DNA of 64,000 bases from Neurospora intermedia (taxonomy: Eukaryota; Ascomycota; Sordariomycetes; Sordariales; Sordariaceae). Of this stretch, positions 37,018 to 48,554 are shown piece by piece. The stretch covers positions 1-64,000 of the forward strand of contig BTPP01000014.1 of assembly GCA_037102815.1 (NCBI GenBank). Reading direction: 5' to 3'. How positions within the stretch are numbered: the stretch's first letter is position 1; every line of letters begins with the position of its first letter. Below the pieces are notes generated by a model. It saw nothing but the letters and a program-made list of their open reading frames with translations. It searched no databases and was not told the origin of the DNA. Position numbers and translations under genes: made by a program.

Positions 37018-37349
37018 TAAAAATAATCGAGTAAGGTTGTGATAAGGCTCCGCCTCAGGAGCCTTAGGTTAAACAAAAGAACAACCACTCCCCCCTCCTC
37101 TTCCCCACCCTGCAGTACTGCAGGGGGGTGGGGAAGGGGAGGGGGGTTGCGAATTAACGGTGGGCTTAAAAGATTATTAAGCCTCAGCCCCTGATTATTG
37201 TGATAAATGACCAGAGTCCCCCCACTTCTAAACCCCCGCAAGCTTGCGGGGGGGGGGGTTTGTTGAGGGGTACTAATTTATTATTTAGCTATTATAACTT
37301 GAGGAGGTAGGACTTATCTTCAATTGTGTAGTAGTATTTGATAATTTAA
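37018..37349 (+). other. cox3-trnK spacer
   Basis: It holds a PstI core (about 37111) and a CCCCCGCAAGCTTGCGGGGG hairpin (about 37233). No gene is seen. Confidence 0.7.
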
Positions 37350-37421
37350 GGGGTTTTAGTATAATGGCAATACTTATGACTTTTAATCATCCAGATGTTG
37401 GTTCGAATCCGGCAAATCCCA
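37350..37421 (+). tRNA. trnK(uuu): tRNA-Lys (TTT)
   Basis: Acceptor GGGGTTT/AAATCCC; anticodon loop CTTTTAA gives TTT; T loop TTCGAAT. Confidence 0.92.
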
Positions 37422-37641
37422 ATTATGTTACTGTAAAATCGGGGGACCCCGCCCCCTTCGGGGGCGGGGGCCCACTTTAAGTGATTTATGGCTTCCTTCC
37501 GACCCCCCCCCTCCTCCACCCCTCGTATCCCCCCTAATCCCCCCTTCCCCCCCCTGCAGTACTGCAGGGGGGAAGGGGGATTAGGGGGGGGGGGGGATTA
37601 GGGATTAAGAAAAAAGTACAGTTTAACATAAAAACAAACAG

Positions 37642-37712
37642 ACAAGCATCGTTAAATGGTTAGGATGTCTGCCTTCCAAGCAGAGAATGTCGGTTCGAGT
37701 CCGACTGCTTGT
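37642..37712 (+). tRNA. trnG(ucc): tRNA-Gly (TCC)
   Basis: Acceptor ACAAGCA/TGCTTGT is perfect; anticodon arm TCTGC-CTTCCAA-GCAGA gives TCC. The 220-nt gap before it is filled by a GGGGACCCCG hairpin and a PstI cluster. Confidence 0.93.
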
Positions 37713-38179
37713 ATATATATATATAAACCTTCTTAAATAGGTTTACCCGCCCACCATCATTTCATTCTGAGGCGGAGCCTTACCCTTCCACTTCGAGGGA
37801 CCCCACGAATACGGCCCACACACGAAGGTGTGTGGGGTATTCGTGGGCCCCATCCCTAGCGCTAGCCTTCGGCTTAGCTAGCACCCCCTTCGCTACCCCC
37901 TCCTCCACCCCTAATCCCCCCGTCCCCCCGCCCTGCAGTACTGCAGGGGGGGAAGGGGGGGGATACGTAGGGGTGGAGGAGGGGGGACGAGGCATTATTT
38001 TTTTTTAGCTTCCCCCCTGCAGTACTGCAGGGCGGGGGGACGGCTAAAAAAAAAAAATTAGCCGCCGAAGGGCTCGCCTCTGGATAGCTTTACGCTTTAG
38101 CTTTAGCTTGCGCGTCCCCCGCCCTGCAGTACTGCAGGGGGGGGGTGGGAGGTGAACCATGGTGGGGGGTCGCGAAGAG
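37713..38179 (+). other. trnG-trnD spacer, hairpin cluster
   Basis: It has a CCCACGAATACGGCC hairpin (about 37802-37852) and PstI cores at about 37933, 38023 and 38125. The paired TTTTTAGCT/AGCTAAAAA arms around the 38023 core recur at many other cores. No gene is seen. Confidence 0.7.
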
Positions 38180-38252
38180 AAGAATTAGTAACTTAATTGG
38201 TAGAGGACTTCCCTGTCACGGAAGTAGGTGCCGGTTCGATGCCGGTCTAGTT
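38180..38252 (+). tRNA. trnD(guc): tRNA-Asp (GTC)
   Basis: Acceptor GAATTAG/CTAGTTC with one T-G pair; anticodon arm CTTCC-CTGTCAC-GGAAG gives GTC; T arm CCGG-TTCGATG-CCGG. Confidence 0.93.
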
Positions 38253-38354
38253 CGCATTCGCTACCCCCTCCGTCCCCCCCCCCCTGCAGTACTGCAGGGG
38301 GGTCCCCGCCCTGCAGTACTGCAGGGGGGGGGGTGAAAAGGAGGGGGAATTTAA

Positions 38355-38435
38355 GGAAAAGTTGCCATAGGTAAGGCGAGATATTTGCTAAATATTGTGT
38401 TTTTACACCTGGGTGTTCGAGTCACCTCTTTTCCG
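38355..38435 (+). tRNA. trnS(gcu): tRNA-Ser (GCT)
   Basis: Class II tRNA with variable arm GTGTTTTTACAC. Acceptor GGAAAAG/CTTTTCC is perfect; the anticodon loop TTGCTAA gives GCT, reading AGY. Confidence 0.9.
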
Positions 38436-38592
38436 TTGTCTCCATTTATATTTCGGGGGACCCCGCCCCCTTCGGGGCGGGGGCCCTTATCGTTTAAATA
38501 AATATAATGGCTTCTCTTCCCACCCGTAGGGTTGGCAGGAAGCCAGCCCCCTGCTTACCTCTAAATAAATATATATCTTCATCTTCGGTTAA

Positions 38593-38663
38593 AAGAGTAT
38601 AGTTTAATGGTAAAACAGAAAGCTTCAACCTTTAAATTCTTAGTTCGAGTCTAAGTACTCTTG
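38593..38663 (+). tRNA. trnW(uca): tRNA-Trp (TCA)
   Basis: Identical to 15801-15871. It lies in the rns-nad6 tRNA cluster, so this is probably the original copy. Anticodon TCA decodes UGA as Trp, which matches the many in-frame TGA codons in the core genes. Confidence 0.93.
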
Positions 38664-39028
38664 CATCGAGTCCTCCCCCTTGAATACTTTTATCGCCTAC
38701 CTTCAACCGGCCCACCCGTTATTTTTCCCCCCCCCTGCAGTACTGCAGGGCGGGGGGACGGTGGTTTCGGTCGGGGGATTAGGAGGGGGGAGAGAACTAG
38801 GGCTTCAGCCTTAGTAATGCGGCCCCATCTTTCCCCGCCCTGCAGTACTGCAGGGGGGGGCATAATTAAATGTGATGGGGACCTTGAGAAGAGGGGGGGG
38901 GTCAGCCCCTGAATAAAAAAAAAGGTGAGGAGGAGGGGGGACTACGGCTTCACCCTTACTATGCTGACCCCTCCTACGGGGGGCGGGGGTAAGGGTGACC
39001 AAAAAATAAAGGTTTTTTTTTATTTATT
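38664..39028 (+). other. trnW-nad6 spacer, hairpins
   Basis: PstI cores occur at about 38738 and 38843. The second is framed by CCCCATC/GATGGGG, a nested hairpin form also found at 24375, 47040, 48120 and 48985. No gene is seen. Confidence 0.7.
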
Positions 39029-39760
39029 ATGAACAGTTTATTCTTGATAAACGAAAGTTTCACAAATGGTTATATATCGAGCGTGCTGGATATAATATCT
39101 ATACTCGCGATTTTTTGTGGTATATCTGTAATTGTAAATAAAAATCCTATAATATCTGTATTATTTTTAATAGGGTTATTTGCTAGTGTTTCTTCTTATT
39201 TAATTCTATTAGGTTTAAGTTTTATAGGTTTAGCCTATTTAATAGTATATATAGGAGCAATATCTATTTTATTTTTATTTATTTTAATGCTGATAAATAT
39301 TAGAATAAGTGAACTTCAAAGTAATACTAATAATAGTATACCTTTAACAATTATTCTTGGAATTTCTCTTAGTTATTCTTTATTTCAATTGTTACCTTAT
39401 GATATAGCTATTTTAAGTAATTTTAGTAGTAATATAAATAATAATTTATATAATCTTTCTATGAATAAACAAAATAACGGAAATTTTGGAATTAATACCA
39501 CTCCCGCAGTTTCACTGCAGCCTAAAAATAATGACTTATTATTTGTTACTAGTAAAATATGAGATGGAAATTTGGCAGAAAGTAATCATATAACAACTAT
39601 AGGTAACGTAATGTATAGTAACTATAGTATCTGATTGTTCTTAGCTAGCTTTATTTTACTATTAGCTATGGTTGGATCTATAGTGATTATAATGAAATCT
39701 AATGCTTCTTGAGGCGGAGCCTTACCTAATACGAGGGAAACCAAAACCGAGGGGAGGTAG
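39029..39760 (+). CDS. nad6: NADH dehydrogenase subunit 6
   Basis: 243 aa. It begins MNSLFLINESFTNGYISSVL and carries the family core GLAYLIVYIGAISILFLFIL. Five membrane segments are visible. A polar loop (residues about 120-205) holds a small in-frame hairpin (CCCGCAGTTTCACTGCAG, about 39503). The C-terminus NASWGGALPNTRETKTEGR comes partly from a GAGGCGGAGCC element, so the true original end may have been a few residues after MKSN. Stop TAG 39758-39760. Complex I proton-channel subunit. Confidence 0.95.
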
Positions 39761-40337
39761 AATGAAAAATACTAAATCGGAGGATATATAACCACCGGAG
39801 CTTTAGCTTCTGGCTGCTTGCTTTAGCTAAAGCAAGCTACTAGTACTGAGGAGGCTAGCTTCGCCAGCCCCCCAATAGTAAGGCAAAGCAGATATGACTG
39901 TTGAAGAACTATTAGAAATGAAATGTTAGAGAAGAATAAAAAAGGACGAGGACAACTTCGTTTAGCTGTAACTATCAAAAATATATTGATCCCAGCAGCA
40001 CAACTTCGTTTAGCTAGCTAACTAAAAACCATATAAAAACTTACAAATATCCACCCCTCCGGGGTGGAATCGACCCGTCCCCCCGCCCTGCAGTACTGCA
40101 GGGGGGGGAAGGGTTGATTCAAGGGCCGAAGGGGCCTCGAATCGGGGGACCCCACGAATACGGCCCACACACGAAGGTGTGTGGGGTATTCGTGGGGCCC
40201 TCTTAGTTTAGCTCGTATTTTAAGTCATGCTCTTGGTTTTCCTTTTTAGCTTTTAAATAAAATTTAGCCTTGTTCATAAGTAGCCAAATAATGACGCTTC
40301 TGAGCCGGAGGCTATCAAAAAAAAAAATTAAATTTAA
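39761..40337 (+). other. nad6-trnV spacer
   Basis: It contains a repeated CAACTTCGTTTAGCT motif (about 39952 and 40001), a CCACCCCTCCGGGGTGG hairpin (about 40050), a PstI core (about 40089) and a CCCACGAATACGGCC hairpin (about 40152-40200). No gene is seen. Confidence 0.7.
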
Positions 40338-40410
40338 GAGAGATTAGCTCAGTTGGTAGAGCAACCGTTTTACACACGGAAGGTTGGGTGTTCGAATCAC
40401 CCATTTCTCA
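40338..40410 (+). tRNA. trnV(uac): tRNA-Val (TAC)
   Basis: Acceptor GAGAGAT/ATTTCTC; D arm GCTC/GAGC; the anticodon loop TTTACAC gives TAC; T arm GGGTG-TTCGAAT-CACCC. Confidence 0.93.
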
Positions 40411-40429
40411 TTTTTAATACTTACTTTAG

Positions 40430-40501
40430 GATTCTTTAACTTAACTGGTAAAGTGCATTATTGATAATAATGATATTCAAGTTCGAGTCTTGAAAGAATT
40501 A
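40430..40501 (+). tRNA. trnI(gau): tRNA-Ile (GAT)
   Basis: Acceptor GATTCTT/AAGAATT with a terminal G-T; anticodon arm CATTA-TTGATAA-TAATG gives GAT. Confidence 0.92.
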
Positions 40502-40502
40502 A

Positions 40503-40587
40503 AGAGAATTGACCGAGTGGTTTAAGGTGGCTAGCTTGAAACTAGTTATGGTTCAAACCATCATGGGTTCGAATCCCATATTCTCTG
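40503..40587 (+). tRNA. trnS(uga): tRNA-Ser (TGA)
   Basis: Class II. Acceptor AGAGAAT/ATTCTCT is perfect and only one base from trnI; the anticodon loop CTTGAAA gives TGA; variable arm TATGGTTCAAACCATC. It reads UCN. Confidence 0.93.
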
Positions 40588-40899
40588 TTAATTAACTAAG
40601 GTTTGGTGATTCAAATTAGCCTCCTCCTACAGCCTCCTGTAGCTTCGGGGGACCCCGCCCCTTCCCCCCCTGCAGTACTGCAGGCCCCCCCCCCCGCCCT
40701 GCAGTACTGCAGGGGGGGCGGGGGGAGGGGGGGGCGGCCCAAGCATTAAAAATAATGCAAGCGTGCTAGCTTGCATGCTAAAAATTTAGCATGCAAAGCA
40801 GCCAGCCAGCCTTAATAATTTAGCCATAATACCAAGGTCCCCATCTTTCCCCCGCCCTGCAGTACTGCAGGGCGGGGGGACGGCTAAAAAAAATTAAGC

Positions 40900-40936
<37 letters not shown>

Positions 40937-41055
40937 TTATTTTTTTTTTTAGCTTCCCCCCCCTGCAGTACTGCAGGGCGGGGGGACGGCTAAAAAAAAA
41001 TTAAGCCAGCCTCAGTGGCTAAAAAAAATGCATAGCCGGCTAAAAAAAATAATGA
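40588..41055 (+). other. trnS-trnP spacer, dense hairpin cluster
   Basis: PstI cores occur at about 40671, 40698, 40858 and 40967, two inside one GGGGACCCCGCCCC frame. A (CAGC)n run occurs at 40895-40935, and the AGCTAAAAA/TTTTTAGCT arms recur. No gene is seen. Confidence 0.75.
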
Positions 41056-41129
41056 CGGATTAGAGTCAGATTGGTTACGACACTCCCTTTGGGAGGGAGA
41101 TTTTCTGTGTTCGAGTCACAGTAATCCGA
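41056..41129 (+). tRNA. trnP(ugg): tRNA-Pro (TGG)
   Basis: Acceptor CGGATTA/TAATCCG is perfect; anticodon arm CTCCC-TTTGGGA-GGGAG gives TGG; T arm CTGTG-TTCGAGT-CACAG. Confidence 0.93.
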
Positions 41130-44100
41130 TGAGTTGGTTTACGTTACCCCCCTCCTCCACCCCTCCCCCCCTGCAGTACTGCAGGGCGGGGGGACGTGGA
41201 GGAGGGGGTAGCGAATTAATTAATTGTATAATGAAGAAGTCTTAGAAATGTAATGGATATAAAGCTTATGTTTATATATATAGACATATATAAGTATATA
41301 AAGAGACTACTACCAATAGCTACACTATGTATTAAGGAGAGTATAATTTAATTTATGTTTATGATTTTATCATACCCCTAAAAATGACACCGAGGAGCAA
41401 GGGTCGGGTTAGCATCCTGGTTCGTACACCTTGGTGACCTAGGCTAGTACCAGGTCCCCCTCTAAGGGACTTGTCCCCCTCTAAGGGACTTGCGTCGGTC
41501 CTATCCTAGGCCGAATAGGTGAATAAATACTTACGGACGGCCTTGGTCTGTCCTAGAGGTTATCAACATATGAACTCTTAGAGAAATTACTTAATAAACG
41601 AAGTGAATTGAAATATCTTATTAACTTCAGGAAAAGAAATCAAACGAGATTCTATGATTAGTGTGAACGAAAATAGAGCAGCCTATTAAAATAAGTAAAA
41701 TGGCTTTAAAGCTGTTTGAATATTGTGGGGAACCTTCCTCAAAGGCTAAATATAATACATGAGTTACAGAGAAAAGTACCGTGAGGGAAAGCTTTGAAAT
41801 AGTAGTTTTATAAGCAGCTCAAGCAATAAGAAAGCGAGAGCGTACCTTTTGCATAATGGGTCACCAAGTTAATTTTAGATGCGAGCGAATTTATTTATGT
41901 TTTTACTGATTAAACAATATAATGAATCATAATTATTTTTGTAACGAGTATTAGTATTAAATCTTAATTTAATATTAGTATAAGTTTTCAGTATGGCGGC
42001 TACATAGCATAATCTATGCAGCCAGCCAATAATTGGATTTCCAATCCAATTTCGGTAATAAATAGATGTGCATAGTTAAACCGATCATTAAAATAATGAA
42101 TAGTGTCTAAAGTTAGACCCGAAGCCTGGTGATCTTACTATAGTCAGGACTATAAAGGTCCGAACGGGTTATCGTTGCAAAGATATCCGAAGAACTATGG
42201 TAAGCGAGTGAAAGACAACACTGACTAGGATAGCTGGTTTTCTGCGAAACCTATAATAGTAGGCAATTTAAGTAACATCTTAGTAGGTACAGAACTTAAT
42301 CTCAGACAAGATGTAGATTTTCATACCTATGTTTAGGTATGAAATGCATTTTTTTTTGTATACATCGGGGGATCGTGAAGATTTTATCGGTGAGTATGTA
42401 GACTCGGAATGACAAAGATGAATCTTGAATAATCAGACATAGAATGATAAGGTTGTATGTCAAAAGGGAAACAGCCCAGAACAAGAGTTAAGGTTCCAAA
42501 ATTATTATTAAGTGAAATAAAGAAAGTTTTTATATAAGTCGACAAGAAGATGGGCTTGGAAGCAGCCATAATTTAAAGATCTCGTAACAGAGCACTTGTT
42601 AAATCTTAAAAGCATCGAAAATTTAACGGATCTAAATAATATACCGAAACCTTGTCCATATGTAACATTAGTAATAATATGCTATTAATGTTATTTGATG
42701 GGGTAGCAGAACGTTGAGTGAATCTTAGATTTTTTTTTTATAACTAAATATAGATGATAACTCAAGTGAGAATGGTGACATGAGTAACAAAAAAGAGTTT
42801 AAGGTACCTAAAAGGTATCTTAGAGTCTCGCCTAAAGCTTATGGCTACGTCAAGTAACGGCCTCTAAGTTTATAATCTGAAGATTATGACGATGAGAAAA
42901 TAACGCGCAGAAGTGCGCTGCTTTGATACTTATGGTACCAACATTTAAAAGTGAAAATTGTGCAGGAAGGATCAGTATCCTTTCATTCTTATGTGGGGGA
43001 GTGGACAAAACTGAACAGAGTGTATCTGAACACAGATGAGTCCACACCCCCCCCCATGTAATGAATGAATGACAAACCGTACCTAGAATCTGAAACAAGT
43101 AAGCTAGTAGAGAATACGAAGGCGTGAATGAGATAACAATCATAAAGGAACTCGGCAAACTAACTACCGTAACTTAGGGATAAGGAGAGCTCATTAGTCT
43201 CGATTAATACGAGTAAAAAGGAAGAAGCATGGAATATTGTTGTACGACTGTTTAATTAAAACAAAGCACTTTGCAAAAAGACGATAAGTCTAAGTATTGA
43301 GTGTGATTTCTGCCCGATGCCGGCTGGTTAACGAATTTTCTAAATTGAAAAAAAATTTGGTTTCAGAGGAACCCCCGGTTAATGGCGGCCTTAGCGTGAG
43401 GGTCCTAAGGTAGCGAAATGCCTTGGCCGTTAAATGCGGTCTTGCATGAATGATGTAACGATACAACAGCTGTCTCTATGATTGACTCAGTGAAATTGGA
43501 ATAACTGTGCAGATACAGTTTACCTCTAGTTAGACGAGAAGACCCTATGCAGCTTTACTGTTACTAATTATTGAATACGATTCTGAAAATTTCCAGTGTA
43601 AAAGGTAATCGATAAGATATAATTGAAACACCTTTATTTTTCTATCGTATTATTAAACCTTAAATTAAGGAACAATTGTTAGAAGACAGTTTATGCGGGG
43701 CACAGGCCCCATAAAGAGTAAATGGGTGTGTCTAAAATTTATAAATTTATGTTTGCAATTTTTTATAGTGATTATATATCAAATCATCTTTATGCTATTC
43801 ATAGAGTGTATTTATTATATTCCTTGGGTACAGTATAAAAATTATATATGTATTAATTTACATATATTTTTTCTAAGAAATTAGGTAAGATTTTGTTTAT
43901 AGAGAAATTAGATGTAAAAAAAAAATCTTATGAGGGCGGTATTTAATAATCCGCTTCTAATATTTTTTTGTAGTTATTATTATAAATTTAATAATAATCA
44001 TGTTTATTACTTAAAAAGCTTAATGGCTTAATCTTGCCTTACTGTTTGATTAACAACAAATCTTACAGTCGCGTAAGCGGGGCATAGGATCACAAGATAC

Positions 44101-44144
44101 AAAAAGGAAAGATCTTGGATTTTTGGAAAAGCTACGCTAGGGAT

Positions 44145-46442
44145 GTTTGTCCTTCAATATTCTATTTAAGGGTGCTCCAAATGAGGCCTAAGGTGAAGCC
44201 TCAGCAAGCTCCACCCTTCGCAATGTAGCCTTAATAATTTAGTGCTCCTGCAGTCCTTTTTTTTCCCCCGCAAGCTTGCGGGTAGCCTCCGGCTAAGCGA
44301 AGCTCGGCCCTACCACTTCCCCCCCCCCTGCAGTACTGCAGGGAGGGGGAGGTTAGGAGCTCAAAAAATTACAGGACGCACATATTTATTTAGCTATAAA
44401 CATTGCCATCCTTAAATAAAATTATTGATAATATATTGGGTTAATTTCAAAAATTACTTTTATAATTTAAGTAAATTTGAAGCGAAATTTATCTTAGCAT
44501 AAGGTGGGTGCTAGCACACAGTGTAGCTCGCTAGTGGCTAGTGGCTAGTGGCTAGTGCCTACTAAAAAGATAAAATCGTTCAACGACTATAAGGTGAGTA
44601 ATGCTAACAATAATCCTTTATTAACACCCAACTTTCTTTTTTTTATTATGTATAAAATATATAAATCAGCAAGTAGTAAAATAATTTAAGATGAATAATA
44701 CTAACACTAACACTAATAATAAAAATTTAGCCTCCTCTTCCGCTAGTGTAATTTTTAGTAAATATATAAATAATAATAATAATAAATTAATACCTTTTAA
44801 GATAAAAAATTCTGACCTAGGAAGAACGAGATATTTCCCTCCTATATCTAAAGAATGAAAAAATAGTATTTATGTCTTTAATCATAATAACTTAAAAAAT
44901 TTACCTCTTTTTGATATAAATATTAATTCCTTAATAAAAGATTATTTTAATTTACAATTTAAGGATAAAATTTTATTCAAAAAAAAGAGACTTTCTAAAG
45001 TTAAAGTTGTATCTCTGAATAAAATATATGCTAGTAAAGCGGAAATAAAGCATACTAATACTAAAGCTATTTTAACTGTGTATACTTTTAATCGAGAAAA
45101 GATATCTTTATATAAAAAAATAAAGAAATTAAAAAAATCTTTTTATTTTGTTTTTGATAAAATAATTTCTTTTAGTGAACGTGTAATATTGAGTGGTGTT
45201 CCTATAAGGGTAGATAAGGATGGTAAGGTATTATCAAATCTGTATTTACCTTTTAGATTACGTGGTGTATTACCTTGAATTACTGAATCTCATGTGAATA
45301 TTTGGAGAAAAATAATTATAGCTTCCCTATATAAAGAATTAATACTTCTTAGAAAATACAAATTAAGATTAGATCTTAATAAGTATAAATTTGAAGAAAA
45401 ACTTTTATATAGATTAAATAATTTAATAATGAAGTATTATAATAAAAAAGTAGAGTTTAATATTGTAAATATGAGATCTTTTCTTCTTAATAGTGATATA
45501 TTGACTAAAATATTAGCACTTAAATTGAAAAACAGGAATGCCCGTGTAATAAAAATTATGGATGTTATATTAAATAAGGCAAATTTACCTAAAATAAATA
45601 GAGTTCAGGAAAAAGCTTCCTTAATAAAAAGTGTAGATTGAAATTTATTAGAAAATAAGTTTAAAAATCTCAATTTAAGTTTTATATTAAATGATGCTTC
45701 GTACGCGGAGCGTAATAATTTATCTGAATTGTTAAATAAATTATATTATAATGTTCTTTTAGTCAGCCAAAAAGGGGTATGAGCGCTTCGCTCCCCGAAG
45801 GGGGAGCAGCCTTCCTTCCACTCAAAGAGTGGAGGCTCGCCTACTAAATTTATTCAGAAAGGCGCAGGCGCAGCTTCGCTAGGAGGAAATGCTAAGGCGC
45901 AGCCTAAAGTTTCTAGCTTCGCTAAGGCCAAAAAATATGCAAAAATATATCAAATCATATTTAATTCTATAAATTATAAAAATATGGGTGGTCTAAGACT
46001 GGAAATTAAAGGTAGATTAACTAAACGTTATAGAGCTGATAGATCTTTATTTAAAGTAAAATGAAAAGGTGGATTAAAAAATCTAGATTCGTCATATAAA
46101 GGGTTATCATCTGTAAATATGAGAGGTTATGCTAAACCTAATGTAGAGTATTCAATATTTACATCTAAACGTCGTATTGGAGCTTTTGCAGTAAAAGGTT
46201 GAGTTAGCGGTAAATAGAAATCCCGTATCCCCCCGTCCCCCCGCCCTGCAGTACTGCAGGGGGGGAGGGGGGATTAGGAAGTGCCACTTCTAAACCCCCG
46301 CAAGCTTGCGGGGGTTTGTTGAGGGGTAGGTTGTTTATATTACATTAAGATTAACTAATAAAAATACATATAAAAAAGAAATGAAGAAATAGTCTGAACC
46401 ATTATGTGAATGATGGAAATAAATCAATATGATAACAAGTTG
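44145..46442 (+). other. group I intron in rnl at the omega site (mL2449)
   Basis: The insertion is between CTAGGGAT and AACAGG, the same place as the yeast omega intron and the Neurospora rnl intron. The intron ends in G (46442). The 3' part has AAATAGTCTGAACC (about 46387) as a P7 strand. Its open frame is rps3, not an endonuclease. GC hairpins including a PstI core lie at about 44329 and 46246 on either side of the ORF. Confidence 0.88.
44691..46217 (+). CDS. rps3: ribosomal protein S3 (intron-encoded, Var1/S5 type)
   Basis: 508 aa, from ATG 44691 to TAG 46215-46217. It sits in the rnl intron as in Neurospora. The protein is very basic and Asn/Lys-rich, and the C-terminal RNA-binding part is clear (NMGGLRLEIKGRLTKRYRAD, FTSKRRIGAFAVKGWVSGK). 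Between residues about 365 and 410 an insert rich in Gly, Ala and Ser corresponds to several hairpin elements in a row (CTTCGCTCCCCGAAG, CCACTCAAAGAGTGG) that keep the frame. TGA is used as Trp. It assembles into the small mitoribosomal subunit. Confidence 0.93.
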
Positions 46443-47115
46443 AACAGGCTAATTTGCGCAAGAGTGTACAAAATGAGTGCGCGGTTTGGCACCTCGATGT
46501 CGGCTTGACTAATCCTCATGGATGCAGAAACTATGTAGGGTACGACTGTTCGTCGATTAAAAAGTTACATGAGCTGGGTTAAATACGTCGTGAGACAGTA
46601 TGGTTTCTATCTTCTAGAGGGAATTAGAATATAATAAGGATTAACCTTTGTACGAAAGGAACATGGGGTACTATTGTTATACCTAGTTGTATAACAGTTT
46701 TATTAACCTCTGGTTTACCTGTTGTTTATGTGCCTTATATTAATTTCATGTGTGATGCTCCGCAAGGATATTACAGGGATGTTACCGTCACTTGAGTAAA
46801 TACAATAGCATAAGCATGGCAGGAAAGCTAAGTTAGTCAAAAATAAGTGCTGAAAGCATATAGGCACGAAATTTACCTTAAGATATTTCTTAAATATACG
46901 TAAGAAAATATTACGTTAATAGGCTTAGTTTGTAATAATCTAGAGATTTTAAGGAACTAAGTACTAATTTTATAAAAAACTGAATGATTAATATATCTTA
47001 CATTTTCGCTACCCCCTCCTTTGCTCAAGGTCCCCATCACATTTAATTATGCCCCCCCCTGCAGTACTGCAGGGCGGGGGAAAGATGGGGGGCCCGCCAA
47101 GGAGGGGGGTAATGA

Positions 47116-47186
47116 GCCTGGTTAGCATAAAAGTAATGCAATTGTTTTGTAATCAATAGAAGCAAGTGCGATACTTGCACTGGGCT
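47116..47186 (+). tRNA. trnT(ugu): tRNA-Thr (TGT)
   Basis: Acceptor GCCTGGT/ACTGGGC with G-U pairs; the anticodon loop TTTGTAA gives TGT; the closing pair of that stem is T-T. First tRNA after rnl, as in other Pezizomycotina. Confidence 0.88.
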
Positions 47187-47193
47187 ATTTTAA

Positions 47194-47265
47194 GGATTAG
47201 TGGTCAAGTGGTACGACATAGCTCTTTCAATGCTAAAATCGCGGGTTCGAATCCCGCCTAGTCTA
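47194..47265 (+). tRNA. trnE(uuc): tRNA-Glu (TTC)
   Basis: Acceptor GGATTAG/CTAGTCT; the anticodon loop CTTTCAA gives TTC; T arm GCGGG-TTCGAAT-CCCGC. Confidence 0.92.
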
Positions 47266-47342
47266 AATACGTAAATACATATATATATATAGAGCCGCAA
47301 GGCGTCTATTTATATGTATGAGAGTTATATTTATATGTATGA

Positions 47343-47415
47343 GAGGCTATAGCTCAATTGGTAGAGCATACCGCTCATAACGGTAATTGTAAGTGTTCAA
47401 GTCACTTTAGCCTTA
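47343..47415 (+). tRNA. trnM(cau): tRNA-Met (CAT)
   Basis: Acceptor GAGGCTA/TAGCCTT; D arm GCTC/GAGC; anticodon arm ACCG-CTCATAA-CGGT gives CAT. It differs from the two other CAT tRNAs in this window; elongator versus initiator cannot be told safely. Confidence 0.9.
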
Positions 47416-47933
47416 TTTCGGTTTATTACCTTCCGCTTTTGCCCGTATCCCTAATCCCCCCCGTCCCCCCGCCCTGCAGTACTGCAGGGGGGGAAGGGGG
47501 GGAGGCATTATTTTTTTTAGCTTTGCTAAAAAAAAAATTAGCCCGTCCCCCCGCCCTGCAGTACTGCAGGGGGGGGGCCGAAGGGGGGGGAAACGGAGGA
47601 GGGGGCCCCACGAATACCCCACACACACTTCGTGTGTGTGGGCCGTATTCGTGGGGTCCCTCGAAGCTAGGGGCTAAAATAAAGTAATAAATAGGGTACC
47701 CTATTTAAGGTCTCCCCCCTCCTCTTCCCCCTCCCCTTCCCCACCCTGCAGTACTGCAGGGGGGGCAGGTTTGCGGGGGGGGTGCGGAGCAAAGGAGGGG
47801 GGTTGCGAAGATACTAGCTAGCTGCACTAAATAAATATGTGCGAGCTACATGCTAGCTAGCTAGCTGCTAACGAAGTAAGCCATATTTATTTAAGCAGCC
47901 GCAATGCTATGTTTAGCTTCGCAGAGGTAATAA
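47416..47933 (+). other. trnM-trnM spacer, hairpins
   Basis: PstI cores occur at about 47474, 47559 and 47746, with a CCCACGAATACCCC hairpin at about 47607-47663. Open frames here on both strands are palindrome translations. GCTAGCTAGC-type repeats occur near 47815-47870. No gene is seen. Confidence 0.7.
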
Positions 47934-48004
47934 TGCGGATTATTGTAATAGTAACATATTTGGCTCATGTCCGAATGACATAGGTGCAAATCCTGTATCC
48001 GCAT
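47934..48004 (+). tRNA. trnM(cau): tRNA-Met (CAT), second type
   Basis: Acceptor TGCGGAT/ATCCGCA is perfect; anticodon arm TTTGG-CTCATGT-CCGAA gives CAT. An identical copy is at 49450-49520. Confidence 0.9.
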
Positions 48005-48256
48005 AGTTTTTAGCGCTAGCCCCCAAAGTTAACAATTTTTTATAGTCAGTAAGTTAGTCTATTTGTATTTATTTTCATCGCTACCCCCTCCTCGCTACCC
48101 CCTCCTTTGCTCAAGGTCCCCATCACATTTAATTATGCCCCTGCAGTACTGCAGGGCGGGGGAAAGATGGGGGCCCGCCCAGGAGGGGGGGGGAGGAGGG
48201 CTGCTTGGTGCGAAGCTAGCTAAATAAGCAGCCGTGAATATAAATTGTTAACTTAA

Positions 48257-48338
48257 ATCCGAGTGATGGAATGGTAGACATAACATGCTTAAAACATGTG
48301 GGCTTCAAGCTGTGAAGGTTCAAGTCCTTCTTCGGATA
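48257..48338 (+). tRNA. trnL(uaa): tRNA-Leu (TAA)
   Basis: Class II. Acceptor ATCCGAG/TTCGGAT; anticodon arm ACATG-CTTAAAA-CATGT gives TAA; variable arm GGGCTTCAAGCTGT. Confidence 0.92.
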
Positions 48339-48554
48339 AATGCACACACTTTTTTATTAATATATGTATAAATATAAAGATGAATACTATGATGGGGCGG
48401 CTACATTGCTGCCCCGCTAGCTAGCCAGCTTATTTTTTTTTTAGCCGTCCCCCCGCCCTGCAGTACTGCAGGGGGGAAGCTAAAAAAAATTAACTCCCCC
48501 CGAAGGGAGGGAAACGGAAGATTCCATATTTATTATGGCGCACTCAATTAATAA

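Larger units (their letters stand above)
41340..46990 (+). rRNA. rnl: large subunit ribosomal RNA with one group I intron
   Basis: Exons run from about 41340 to 44144 and 46443 to about 46990; the outer ends are approximate. Landmarks: GCGTGAGGGTCCTAAGGTAG (about 43394), GTTAGACGAGAAGACCCTAT (about 43529), GCTACGCTAGGGAT|AACAGGCTAATTTGCG across the intron, GATGTCGGCTTGACTAATCC (about 46497), and TTTGTACGAAAGGAACATGG (about 46649, sarcin loop region). A short tandem repeat CCCCCTCTAAGGGACTTG lies near the 5' end (about 41456-41491). Some long variable arms are AT-rich. Confidence 0.93.

Noticed and set aside
41376-43884. ORFs within the rnl and rns genes on both strands
   Set aside because: They lie in conserved rRNA sequence and have no codon pattern.
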